Assembly (NCBI RefSeq): GCF_052117125.1
Contig: NZ_JBQKJT010000003.1
Span: forward strand, 1 to 64,000
DNA: 64,000 bases
DNA from: Avoscillospira_A sp052117125
GTDB lineage: Bacteria; Bacillota; Clostridia; Oscillospirales; Oscillospiraceae
Direction: 5' to 3'
Positions 1-7,008 of the stretch are shown one piece after another. Under the pieces are notes generated by a model, which was not told the origin of the DNA, ran no database searches, and saw nothing but the letters and a program-made list of their open reading frames with translations. The position numbers and the translations under genes are program-made. Position 1 is the first letter of the stretch, and every line of letters starts with the position of its first letter.

Positions 1-1
1 C

Positions 2-73
2 TGGCGGCTTGAAGTTGTGCGCTCTCGCGAAGAAATGCGCCGGGAAGCCTATGGTTTCCTGCCTGATGGGTGA
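2..73 (+). CDS. C-terminal end of an unidentified protein (partial)
   Basis: An open frame enters from the left edge and stops with TGA at 71-73, giving a 23-residue basic tail that contains RSREEMRREAYGF. The start lies outside the window. The composition is like the end of a real protein, but the piece is too short to assign to a family. It could also be a chance open frame. Confidence 0.3.
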   Translation, partial: WRLEVVRSREEMRREAYGFLPDG

Positions 74-295
74 TTCGACAGCGCTTGCCTCAGCAATTGT
101 GCGGTGCTGCCTTAAATCTCCTTTAATTTTGTCATGAGACGAAAAATGGACGACTGAATGTTTAACCCATTGGAATCATCTCCTAAATTGCCATAGATAG
201 ACTATAGCATATGTCATAAAGTTACCCCGATTTCTATTTTTCTGGGATATTCTAAATTATAACTTATGAATATATATTTGTCAATAAACTATATA

Positions 296-324
296 TTTAC
301 AAAAAGATATTTTTTATTTATACT
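296..324 (+). promoter_or_regulatory. Promoter of the padR-like operon
   Basis: TTTACA at 296-301 and TATACT at 319-324 are separated by 17 bp, in an AT-rich stretch 39 bp before the padR-like start codon. The two near-repeats ATATATTTG and ATATATTTAC just upstream could be binding sites for the regulator itself, which is an inference. Positions 80-290 show nothing else recognisable. Confidence 0.65.
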
Positions 325-362
325 GATTATCAGAAAATAACAACACCATAGAGGACAACATT

Positions 363-758
363 ATGGCTCAAAAAAAGGAATCTTCCAAAAAGAGCGGTAC
401 CGTTGCCAGCATCAATGACTCTTTGAAAAAGGCCACCACAGAGATGCTAGTTCTGTTTGTACTGCATCAAAAATCCATGTATACCTACGAGATGATGAGT
501 ACGATAGAACAACTTAGCGAGGGAAGACTGTCGTTTAATACGCTTTATCAGGCCATCTATCGTCTGCGCGATCACGGATATATTGAAGAATCAGAAAAAA
601 TCCTGTCACAGGACAACCGGGTTCGGATTTATTTCGCCATTACACCGGCAGGAGAAGCGTATCTCCAGGATCTGCGGCAAGAGTACCAGAACTTCATCGA
701 TACGATTGCTCTGATTTTTTCCAAGGATGGCAGTTTACAGGGGGATGAGACAACATGA
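363..758 (+). CDS. PadR-family transcriptional regulator
   Basis: A 131-residue cytoplasmic DNA-binding protein. Residues 20-110 have the PadR winged-helix layout: a helix starting TTEMLVLFVLHQ, then YTYEMM, the recognition-helix region SFNTLYQAIYRLRDHGYI, and a wing with VRIYFAITPAGEAYL. An unusual lysine/serine-rich tail of about 18 residues comes first. GAGGAC precedes the ATG. The stop overlaps the next gene by four bases, so the two are translated together. PadR proteins usually repress their own operon and often respond to envelope stress or small molecules. The partner here is a small membrane protein, which fits a regulator/membrane-sensor pair. Confidence 0.85.
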   Translation: MAQKKESSKKSGTVASINDSLKKATTEMLVLFVLHQKSMYTYEMMSTIEQLSEGRLSFNTLYQAIYRLRDHGYIEESEKILSQDNRVRIYFAITPAGEAYLQDLRQEYQNFIDTIALIFSKDGSLQGDETT

Positions 759-1150
759 AAGAAGTATGGAATATGTATGCCAGAGAACTTCGCAGTTGTT
801 TGCAATGCTCCCGCGCACAAAAGAACGCATTTTTACGAGAAACTAAGCGGCTGGCCGTGGATTATTTGGCCGGTGTTCCTGAGCCGAGCATTGAGGATCT
901 GATTGAATTTTTAGGAACACCAGAGGAACTGGCCCGTTCCTATCAGGATACCCTCGGAGAGCAAAGTGCAAGGATATACCGGAAACAAATCAACCAAAAG
1001 CTGTGGCTACTTTGCACCATCAGTCTGGTTGTACTGGTTGGCGCCATCGTCTCGACTGCTTATTGTATGTACCTTTCCGACCGCTGGCATGACGTTACAA
1101 TCACGCAAGAGGAAACTGTCATTATTTATGAAGAGAGCGAAACAACGTAA
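755..1150 (+). CDS. Small membrane protein, partner of the PadR regulator
   Basis: A 131-residue protein starting at an ATG that overlaps the padR-like stop (ATGA). Residues 1-80 are soluble and helical, with a pattern (ELRSCLQCSRAQKNAFL, then EDLIEFLGTPEELARSY) like the DUF1700/DUF6120-type helical domains often encoded after padR genes. One transmembrane helix follows at about 86-108, then a short acidic outside tail. Such proteins are thought to be membrane-bound partners of PadR regulators, but no biochemical role is known for this one. The identification rests on gene order and topology. Confidence 0.7.
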   Translation: MKEVWNMYARELRSCLQCSRAQKNAFLRETKRLAVDYLAGVPEPSIEDLIEFLGTPEELARSYQDTLGEQSARIYRKQINQKLWLLCTISLVVLVGAIVSTAYCMYLSDRWHDVTITQEETVIIYEESETT

Positions 1151-1250
1151 ACCCGATCTGTAAAGCATATTGCTTCGCATGGCTGGCAATGTAATATGTT
1201 GGACCCTGGCTTCTATTGTCGCTCAAAAGGATTAAAAAGGAGAAAGACCG

Positions 1251-1694
1251 ATGAAAAAAATTCTTTCCATGGTAACCGTTTTGGCGCTCTTATGCGTCAT
1301 GCTTACAACCTCTGCACTGGCACGCCAAGAAGTCCGTACCAGTATTACGGATTTGGGCAATGGCATCACGGTAGAGCGCGTTATTACCGTGAATGAACTG
1401 GACACGCGCAGTTCCACCAAAAAGGCATCCGCCAAAAATACATTTAAAAATAACGGTGAAGTAATTGCTACTGTGACCTTGACCACCACCTTTGGTTATG
1501 ATGGCACGAGAGCATGGGTTGTCAGTTCCTCCGGGTCCCACTCAGTTGAATCGGGCTGGACTTATAAGAATGAAAACATAACAAACTCCGGCGGTACATC
1601 GCGGTTGACGGCTGAACTTAAAAGCACCACAGGGCTGAGTCGCGTACCGGTAAATATCGACCTTGTTTGCACAAAGAATGGTGAGATTTCTTAA
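1251..1694 (+). CDS. Secreted protein of unknown function
   Basis: A 147-residue protein with a typical signal peptide (residues 1-25: MKKI, a hydrophobic core, then cleavage near SALA-RQ). The mature part is rich in Thr, Ser and Val with alternating beta-strand patterns (VIATVTLTTTFGYDG) and no cysteine, suggesting a small secreted beta-sandwich. AAAGGAGAAAG gives a strong ribosome site. It lies 100 bp after the padR pair and may be its target or a separate unit. No known family was recognised. Confidence 0.7.
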   Translation: MKKILSMVTVLALLCVMLTTSALARQEVRTSITDLGNGITVERVITVNELDTRSSTKKASAKNTFKNNGEVIATVTLTTTFGYDGTRAWVVSSSGSHSVESGWTYKNENITNSGGTSRLTAELKSTTGLSRVPVNIDLVCTKNGEIS

Positions 1695-1791
1695 ACCAGA
1701 TTGTGTCGATAGAGGATGATGGTTTCAATTACTCAGGTTAGCCATGCATAGTAATGTGTTGATATTCTTTCTGCGGAGACATGCTTAGTAA

Positions 1792-1839
1792 ATATTTTGT
1801 GGCACGGCTAGAGTTGCTACTAGTCGTGCCACAAAATAT
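1792..1839. terminator. Long symmetrical hairpin downstream of the secreted-protein gene
   Basis: A 20-bp stem (1792-1811 pairing with 1820-1839, one G-U pair) around an 8-base loop. The outer arms begin ATATTTTGTGGCACG, so both strands have an A/T-rich base. It looks like a bidirectional terminator, though the T tract is interrupted. It could also be a recombination or protein-binding dyad, since it lies near a mobile-element boundary. Confidence 0.5.
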
Positions 1840-1938
1840 CTGGGAACAGAGCACATAGAAAATACACATGATCAATTGTCTCTTTTGTTCCACTAGTGGT
1901 TAAACTGCCACCCAATCCAGTACCACCACCTGTCAAAA

Positions 1939-1979
1939 AGGCGCAGGCAACCAGATGGTTGCTTGCGCCTCATTTTTTT
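1939..1979 (+). terminator. Intrinsic terminator
   Basis: A GC-rich 14-bp stem with one mismatch (AGGCGCAGGCAACC, 1939-1952, with 1957-1970) is followed by seven T residues at 1973-1979. This is a standard Rho-independent terminator reading rightward. The gene it ends is unclear, because the nearest upstream gene stops at 1694. Apart from this and the previous hairpin, 1695-2150 shows nothing recognisable. Confidence 0.75.
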
Positions 1980-2150
1980 CTCGACAGGTTATCCGAGGGT
2001 TCTCCAGCAAACGCCGGGGAATCTTGGGATAGCCCGTCGAGATATGGACAGGATTCTTACGCCAACGCTTGCCATGTAGACAATTTTGCAAAAAACTTAG
2101 AAAAATTTTTGCATTTTGGTAGAAAAAGATATTCTTGTCGTGATCCTCCC

Positions 2151-2185
2151 GATTTTCGTTGACCATCCACGAATCAACGAAAATC
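2151..2185. promoter_or_regulatory. Perfect 12-bp inverted repeat before the sigma-like gene
   Basis: GATTTTCGTTGA (2151-2162) is repeated exactly in inverted form at 2174-2185, with 11 bases between. The right arm ends at the AAAGGAGG ribosome site of the next gene. It could be an operator or an mRNA hairpin that limits translation. Confidence 0.5.
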
Positions 2186-2200
2186 AAAGGAGGACCTACC

Positions 2201-2698
2201 ATGTTTGACCGCAGCAGCGATTACGCTTTGAACAAAAAGGAACCGGAGGCCATCGTATGCAAGAGCGCCACCGGAGTACATATTCGTTTGACCCGCAATG
2301 ACTTTTCCAGTGAAGCAGAATTTGAGAAGTGGAAACATTGGTCTGACGAGGACTATCACGCCGCCGAAAAAGCCGACCATCGCCACGACAACCGCAAACT
2401 CTCCCTGGAGGGCCTGGCTGAATTGTCCTTCGCCGTACTCTCTGCCGAGACCGAGATCATGGATCAGTATGATCGTCAAGATAGAGCCCGTCTGTGCCGT
2501 CTGCTGGCCGAGGGATTGGAGGCCTGCTTGACCGTATCCCAGCGCCGCCGCCTATGGCTCTACTGTGTGGAGGGGCTGACGGTAAAAGAAATTGCGGCAC
2601 AAGAGAAGGTCAAACATCAGAATGTATCCAAGCGTATTTTGGCCGCTAAAAAAATTCTCAGAAAATTTTTAGAAAGGTGGGTGCAGAACTGGGGCTAA
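2201..2698 (+). CDS. Sigma-70 region-4-like regulator of an integrated element
   Basis: A 165-residue protein started at ATG 2201 because AAAGGAGG lies at 2186-2193; an in-frame TTG upstream lacks a ribosome site. The C-terminal 60 residues carry a sigma-factor region 4 type helix-turn-helix (SQRRRLWLYCVEGLTVKEIAAQ then HQNVSKRILAAKKIL). Residues 60-110 are helical and there is no region 2. Small region-4-like proteins of this kind are common in Firmicutes conjugative and mobilisable elements, just before a serine recombinase, which is the arrangement here. It probably controls excision or transfer genes, an inference from context. Confidence 0.75.
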   Translation: MFDRSSDYALNKKEPEAIVCKSATGVHIRLTRNDFSSEAEFEKWKHWSDEDYHAAEKADHRHDNRKLSLEGLAELSFAVLSAETEIMDQYDRQDRARLCRLLAEGLEACLTVSQRRRLWLYCVEGLTVKEIAAQEKVKHQNVSKRILAAKKILRKFLERWVQNWG

Positions 2699-3118
2699 AC
2701 CGGCGATAGGTGAAGGATGGTTTTTCATTCCTTCTATGTTACTGACAACTGAATAGGGCAAGCCAGATACTTGCCGTACTCTGTTGAGCCATACGCTGGG
2801 TGCGCCGGGATCTTCCATCGGGAAAGGAGGTGACAACTCCGATGGAAGGGAGCGATCCACACCGCCAGCGCAAAGCGGTCGGGCAAAACCGCAGGCCATG
2901 ACACAGGTACGGGATCATGCTACTTGCGTCGGCTATGCGTCACAGCGTAGGACGCCCCGCCCACGGGAATGGGGGGAGGTTTATCAGCCTATGGAGCGGC
3001 TGCCAACCGCCGCTGGCCTGTCTATGATATATTATATGCACTGTTAGCGTACCGTTATAACCCGAATGAAACGACCGTTTTGCGTCTCACCGTGAGACAT
3101 GATTGATAGGAGCGAGAC
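2699..3118 (+). other. GC-rich spacer in the mobile element, possible structured RNA or small gene
   Basis: This 420-base gap between two element genes is much more GC-rich than its surroundings and has several short self-complementary parts. One frame is open from a TTG at 2784 to a stop at 3045-3047 (87 residues, proline/arginine-rich, containing RTPRPREW and PMERLPTAAGLS) but has no ribosome site at its start. A strong GGAAAGGAGGTG sits inside, at 2820-2831. It may be a leader RNA, a small RNA, or a real small protein. I cannot decide between them. Confidence 0.35.
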
Positions 3119-3307
3119 ATGAAACCTATGGAAGTAAAACAATTTCCCTCTGAAGTTGTCACCATTGACGGCTGTACTGTCATTCTGCGATATGCTGAAA
3201 AACCAGTACCCGGAGCATTGGATGCTATGCGGGAAACCTTGATAAATCAAAACTTTTCTGCTGAAAAACACTCTATTTCTTGCAAAAATGACAAAAATAT
3301 GGTATAA
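3119..3307 (+). CDS. Small protein of a recombinase module
   Basis: A 62-residue protein preceded by GATAGGAGCGAGAC. It begins MKPMEVKQFPSEVVTIDGC and contains TVILRYAEKPVPGALDAMRETLI. No known domain was recognised. Short proteins in this position, between a region-4-like regulator and a large serine recombinase, recur in Clostridia elements, and it may be a recombination directionality factor or regulator. The recombinase promoter starts inside its last codons. Confidence 0.55.
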   Translation: MKPMEVKQFPSEVVTIDGCTVILRYAEKPVPGALDAMRETLINQNFSAEKHSISCKNDKNMV

Positions 3308-3308
3308 T
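3280..3308 (+). promoter_or_regulatory. Promoter of the serine recombinase
   Basis: TTGCAA (3280-3285), a 17-bp spacer and a perfect TATAAT (3303-3308) overlap the end of the 62-aa gene. A second TTGACA at 3337-3342 has no matching -10 box. Confidence 0.65.
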
Positions 3309-3402
3309 AATAGTGTAAAATGTACCTTGACAAATAAATAGAGAGATAGAGAAAACAAGGATACATACACTGTTTTTCCAAGTGAAAAATGAGGTGTATG
3401 GT

Positions 3403-5025
3403 ATGGAAAATACATTACGAGTTTACTGTCTGTATCGCGTATCTACGGTAGGACAGGTTGAAAAAAATGATATCCCCATGCAGAGGGAATTTTGCCGGGC
3501 ATTTGTAGACAGTCACCCCGGTTGGCAGATTGAAAAAGAACTGTATGAAAAGGGCGTTTCGGGCTTTAAGAAGTCAGCCAAGGAGCGAGACGCCATACAG
3601 GAAATCCTGCGTGACGCTGTGCAGGGAAAATTTGATATTCTGCTGGTCTATATGTTTGACCGCCTGGGTCGCAAGGATGATGAAACGCCGTTTATCGTTG
3701 AATGGTTTGTACGAAACGGCATTGAAGTCTGGAGTGCAACAGAGGGAGAACAGCGGTTTGATAACCATGTAGACAAGCTGCTGAATTACATACGCTACTG
3801 GCAAGCCTCCGGCGAAAGTATCAAAACCTCTGTACGCACCAAGACCCGGCTGGAGCAGCTTACCGAGAGCGGCTTTTACACGGGCGGTTCCATTGCATAT
3901 GGCTATCGTTTGGACAAACGGGGCCGTACCAATAAGCGGAATAAGGAAGTTTATGATTTGGCGATAGACGAGGACGCCGCAAAAATCATCCAACTGATTT
4001 TCCATAAATATGTCTATGAGGGGTTCGGCGCTCAGCGTCTTTCCAAGTATCTGACGGAAATGAATATCCGAAAACCAAACGGAAAGAACTTTCCGAACAC
4101 ATCCATAAACCGAATCATCAAAAATCCCATTTATACAGGGGTCATTCGGAATGGTGAAGTACAATCGGAGATCATTCCAGAATTACAGATCATAGACCAA
4201 GATACATTTGACCGGGCGCAGAAAATCATGTCTGACAGAACGACACACCATGCGGAAACGCCCTTGAACTTGAAAGGACAGTCTCTTTTGGTGGGTAATA
4301 TTTTCTGCGGACATTGCCGGAATCGACTTACCTTAACCACTGGCGGCAGAAAACGGGTCCGAAAGGATGGCAGTATTTATCACGATGTTCGTGCCAGGTA
4401 TCAGTGCCACTACAATGTGCGCCATCCGGGAGAATGTGATGGACAATCGGGCTATGGGGTAAAAAAGCTGGATGGAATCGTGGACCGGATCGTGCGCTAT
4501 CAGCTTTCCAAAATCAGCACGGCATCCGGGGAAGATATTGTAGCCAAGCAGAATCAAAAGGCCATCGATCTTGCCAAAGCAAAGCATCATATGGCAACCA
4601 TGCAGTTAGCAGACAAGAAAAAAGAACTGGTTGATTACCAGAACGAAGGTATTAAGGTAATCCGTGGGCAAAGCAAATTTGACATGGATTTTCTTAATGA
4701 ACTTGTGAACAAAGTCAAAACCGAAATCCAAGAGTTAGAAGCCACTGTGAAAGCAGCAAGGGAGGAACTGGACGCACATATTGCCAATGCCGATGTAGAG
4801 CGGAAGGAATATGAAAAGATAAAGACCTGGGCTGATCTCTATGATGGCTGTACCTTTGCTGCAAAGAAGATGATTATTTCTCAATTCATCAAATCTGTCT
4901 ATGTCTATCGAGATTACACACTGGAAATCGAGTTTAATGTTTCCTTTGAGGAGTTCCAAACCATGGCAACAGAATGCCGGGATCAAGGCGCAAATGAGCA
5001 ACCTTTGGTCTATATTACGGCATAA
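3403..5025 (+). CDS. Large serine recombinase (site-specific integrase)
   Basis: A 540-residue recombinase. The start at ATG 3403 is preferred over GTG 3382 because GAGGTG lies just before it and the protein then begins MENTLRVYCLYRVSTVGQ, with the catalytic serine at residue 14. Residues 1-150 are the resolvase fold (including YMFDRLGRKDDE). About 165-290 is the Recombinase domain (GAQRLSKYL, NPIYTGVI). About 305-360 is a zinc-ribbon region (CGHC, later CHYN and a last Cys). The C-terminal 200 residues are mostly coiled coil. Length and order are normal for TndX/TnpX-type enzymes that integrate and excise conjugative or mobilisable elements. It is the last gene before tRNA-Ala, so this is probably one end of the element, with the other end left of the window. 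Confidence 0.93.
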   Translation: MENTLRVYCLYRVSTVGQVEKNDIPMQREFCRAFVDSHPGWQIEKELYEKGVSGFKKSAKERDAIQEILRDAVQGKFDILLVYMFDRLGRKDDETPFIVEWFVRNGIEVWSATEGEQRFDNHVDKLLNYIRYWQASGESIKTSVRTKTRLEQLTESGFYTGGSIAYGYRLDKRGRTNKRNKEVYDLAIDEDAAKIIQLIFHKYVYEGFGAQRLSKYLTEMNIRKPNGKNFPNTSINRIIKNPIYTGVIRNGEVQSEIIPELQIIDQDTFDRAQKIMSDRTTHHAETPLNLKGQSLLVGNIFCGHCRNRLTLTTGGRKRVRKDGSIYHDVRARYQCHYNVRHPGECDGQSGYGVKKLDGIVDRIVRYQLSKISTASGEDIVAKQNQKAIDLAKAKHHMATMQLADKKKELVDYQNEGIKVIRGQSKFDMDFLNELVNKVKTEIQELEATVKAAREELDAHIANADVERKEYEKIKTWADLYDGCTFAAKKMIISQFIKSVYVYRDYTLEIEFNVSFEEFQTMATECRDQGANEQPLVYITA

Positions 5026-5053
5026 AAAAACAGGCTTGCATAAGCAAGCCTGT
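5024..5053 (-). terminator. Terminator behind tRNA-Ala
   Basis: ACAGGCTTGC (5030-5039) pairs perfectly with 5044-5053 around a four-base loop. Read leftward it follows the tRNA 3' end (5057) by three bases and is followed by a T tract (the A run at 5024-5030). It touches the recombinase stop codon. Confidence 0.8.
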
Positions 5054-5056
5054 CTG

Positions 5057-5132
5057 TGGTGGACCCAAAGGGACTTGAACCCTCGACCTCTCGGATGCGA
5101 ACCGAACGCTCTCCCAACTGAGCTATGGGCCC
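5057..5132 (-). tRNA. tRNA-Ala (anticodon CGC)
   Basis: A complete 76-base cloverleaf on the minus strand. The acceptor stem is GGGCCCA/TGGGTCC and includes the G3-U70 pair that marks alanine tRNAs. The D arm is GCTCAGTTGGGAGAGC, the anticodon loop TTCGCAT (anticodon CGC, reading GCG), the T arm GAGGGTTCAAGTCCCTT, and CCA is encoded. Its 3' end faces the serine recombinase, so it may be the element's target or simply lie at the boundary. Confidence 0.95.
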
Positions 5133-5254
5133 ATATATCTGTCACGGCTGACTACCAAGTGAGTCACCGGACCAAACATATGACGGTATGAAGTTTTTCC
5201 AAAAGGGATGCGAACCGCATGGGGACCGCATGAGTTACCGGCCCCCATGCGGGG

Positions 5255-5298
5255 GCATATAACTGGCCCGTGCGCGCTCCCAGCTGAGCTATAGGCCC
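5255..5298 (-). pseudogene. Decayed tRNA-like 5' half
   Basis: Read on the minus strand from 5298, the sequence GGGCCTATAGCTCAGCTGGG resembles the acceptor and D arm of the neighbouring tRNA-Ala, then loses the cloverleaf. A T-loop-like GGTTCGCATCC appears further on, near 5202-5215. There is no matching acceptor strand or CCA. It is probably a pseudo-tRNA left by duplication or by an earlier integration event. Confidence 0.5.
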
Positions 5299-5361
5299 AA
5301 ATCAACAGTTCCAAAAGCGGAACAGAAGAATAAAGCAATATGAAATTATAGATGTGGCAGA

Positions 5362-5400
5362 AAACCGAACCCTTTGCGCTCCCAACTGCACTACAGGCCC
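5362..5400 (-). pseudogene. Second decayed tRNA-like 5' half
   Basis: Minus-strand reading from 5400 gives GGGCCTGTAGTGCAGTTGGG, again like a tRNA acceptor strand plus D arm, but with a broken D stem (GTGC) and no recognisable anticodon or T arm. With the copy at 5298 and the intact tRNA-Ala it makes three tRNA-like 5' ends in the same direction within 275 bp. The rest of 5133-5555 shows only an imperfect hairpin at 5462-5495. Confidence 0.4.
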
Positions 5401-5555
5401 ATAGACCGTGGCCGGGCCTGCCGCAGCGATTCCTAGTCGGCGGCGAAGCCTTGGCCCCGATGCAGGAGACATGTGGTAAGCGGCATGTTTCCTGCCGCAT
5501 TATTATAGCGTATCTACAGCAAAATTGCAACACTGGATTGTGGATTTTTATCACC

Positions 5556-6308
5556 TTATTGACATTGGGGGCAGGGATCGTAGCCGTTACTCTGGGCCAG
5601 CTTGCGGCTGTAGGCCCAGAAGCTGTCCCGTTTGAACTGGCTGCAATCATAGGCGTGGTACAGACCGCTCCCGTCGTTGTTGACAAATACAACGTAACTG
5701 TCCATGAAATTGGCCTTCTCACTGGCTGCGGCATAGGACGACTGGAGACTGCTCAACTGCTCCTGCAGCGACTGGGCGGTTTCCTCCAGCGTGGCCTTTT
5801 CCTCCATCAGCTTGTCCAACTGCTGCTTTTGAGAGGTCAGATCATACTGGGACTGAGATACGTTGCTCTGGGATTCATTGAGCTGCCGTTCCAGCTTGCT
5901 GATTTCCTCTTCCAGAATGGCAATGGAACTGTTGGCCGTCTCCAGCTGGGCATTGAGGATTTCTTTGCTCTGTTCCAGGGCGGCAAATTCATTTTCCCGC
6001 TGTTCCAGCAGCTGCTGTCGTTCCTGAAGACGGTTTCGCTCCACCATCAGCCGGCCATGGGTCAGGGCAATATATCCAACAGCGCCGGCCAGCAGCAGGG
6101 ACACCAGCACCAGGGCTACAGTGACGTCTTTTTTGGAGGAACGCCGTTCCGTGCCGCGGGCGCTGCTGCTCTTCCGGGCATCCGACGGACGGGACTGGGC
6201 GGCGGTAGCCGGACGGCGAACCGGTTCCCGCTGTTCCGGAGCCTGACTACAGGCGGCACAAAACAGTTCGCCTTCAGGAATCTCCCGGCCGCACTTAATA
6301 CAATTCAT
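5556..6308 (-). CDS. Membrane-anchored coiled-coil protein with zinc-ribbon head and CxxC tail
   Basis: 250 residues, started at ATG 6308 with GGAGGTG six bases before it. Residues 2-20 form a double-CxxC zinc ribbon (CIKCGRE, CAAC). A basic, disordered stretch follows to about 60, then one transmembrane helix (about 63-83) and a coiled coil (about 90-190, many Gln/Glu/Leu heptads). The last 45 residues form a compact C-terminal domain with HAYDCSQF and DPCPQCQ. The zinc ribbon should be cytoplasmic and the coiled coil outside. The C-terminal C/H pattern may be a second metal site. The architecture recurs in Clostridia but no function is known. The gene stands alone. Confidence 0.7.
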   Translation of the reverse strand: MNCIKCGREIPEGELFCAACSQAPEQREPVRRPATAAQSRPSDARKSSSARGTERRSSKKDVTVALVLVSLLLAGAVGYIALTHGRLMVERNRLQERQQLLEQRENEFAALEQSKEILNAQLETANSSIAILEEEISKLERQLNESQSNVSQSQYDLTSQKQQLDKLMEEKATLEETAQSLQEQLSSLQSSYAAASEKANFMDSYVVFVNNDGSGLYHAYDCSQFKRDSFWAYSRKLAQSNGYDPCPQCQ

Positions 6309-6575
6309 CGGAAACACCTCCGTAGAAACGGGTCGAATTTATTTGAAATTATATCGCATCTGACAGCGATTGTAAACGCTGTACTGTTAGATTTCCGCAA
6401 AAAACGGAAATTATTCCCGATATTGTGAATGTTCCAAGAAGAAACCGTGAACTTTTTTAGAATTTGGGAACCTGGGAACCGCCATCTCGTCCAAGGAGAC
6501 AGGAAGCGCGACGAGGCGTTTCCATATATCCGGCCCCCTGACCCCGGGCCAACGATTCAAAAGGAGATCATAACA

Positions 6576-6944
6576 ATGAAAAACAAACGTTTCTTGATGC
6601 TGGCCGCCGTGTCCGTCCTGTCTGTTGCCCTGCTGGCAGGCTGCTCCGACAAGAAGGACGAGGATGCCACCGAAACCACCACGCCTTCTACCAGCGAGAC
6701 CGGCGAGACCAACACTGACGCCACCACGGAGATGGCTCCGGAGAATCAGGAGATCGACGAGACCACGGCTGGTGATGAGACTGCTATGCCCACTGAAGAC
6801 ACCGACGCCGGTGATGCAACCACCAACGGCGACGAGACGACCGCCACCGACGGCGACAATGCTGCCGCCGACGAGGAGAGAGACTCCAATGACGCCGCTG
6901 AGGAGCAGCAGCCCGAGACCACTGAGGCTGGCAACGCCGGCTGA
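6576..6944 (+). CDS. Acidic low-complexity lipoprotein
   Basis: 122 residues, started at ATG 6576 after AAGGAG. It has a lipoprotein signal with lipobox LLAGC (Cys about 23), so it should be lipid-anchored on the outside of the membrane. The rest is almost entirely Thr, Glu, Asp, Ala, Gly and Asn with no predicted fold, and is very acidic. It may be a surface spacer or cation-binding polymer. The composition gives no family. It is followed directly by a strong terminator. Confidence 0.7.
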   Translation: MKNKRFLMLAAVSVLSVALLAGCSDKKDEDATETTTPSTSETGETNTDATTEMAPENQEIDETTAGDETAMPTEDTDAGDATTNGDETTATDGDNAAADEERDSNDAAEEQQPETTEAGNAG

Positions 6945-6960
6945 TTCCGTATCCATAAGC

Positions 6961-6995
6961 AAAAAAGAGTCCCTCCGTGGAGGGGCTCTTTTTTT
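6961..6995. terminator. Bidirectional intrinsic terminator
   Basis: AAAAAAGAGTCCCTCC pairs with GAGGGGCTCTTTTTTT. It lies between the convergent lipoprotein and symporter genes and serves both directions. Confidence 0.9.
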
Positions 6996-7008
6996 AGTAT
7001 ATGGCTTT

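Noticed and set aside
5196..5298. A second functional tRNA gene
   Set aside because: The acceptor 3' strand, a proper anticodon stem and CCA are missing, so it is listed as decayed.
6576..6944. Acidic lipoprotein as a sequencing or frame artefact
   Set aside because: It has a lipobox, a ribosome site and a terminator, and the other frames give arginine/proline-rich nonsense.
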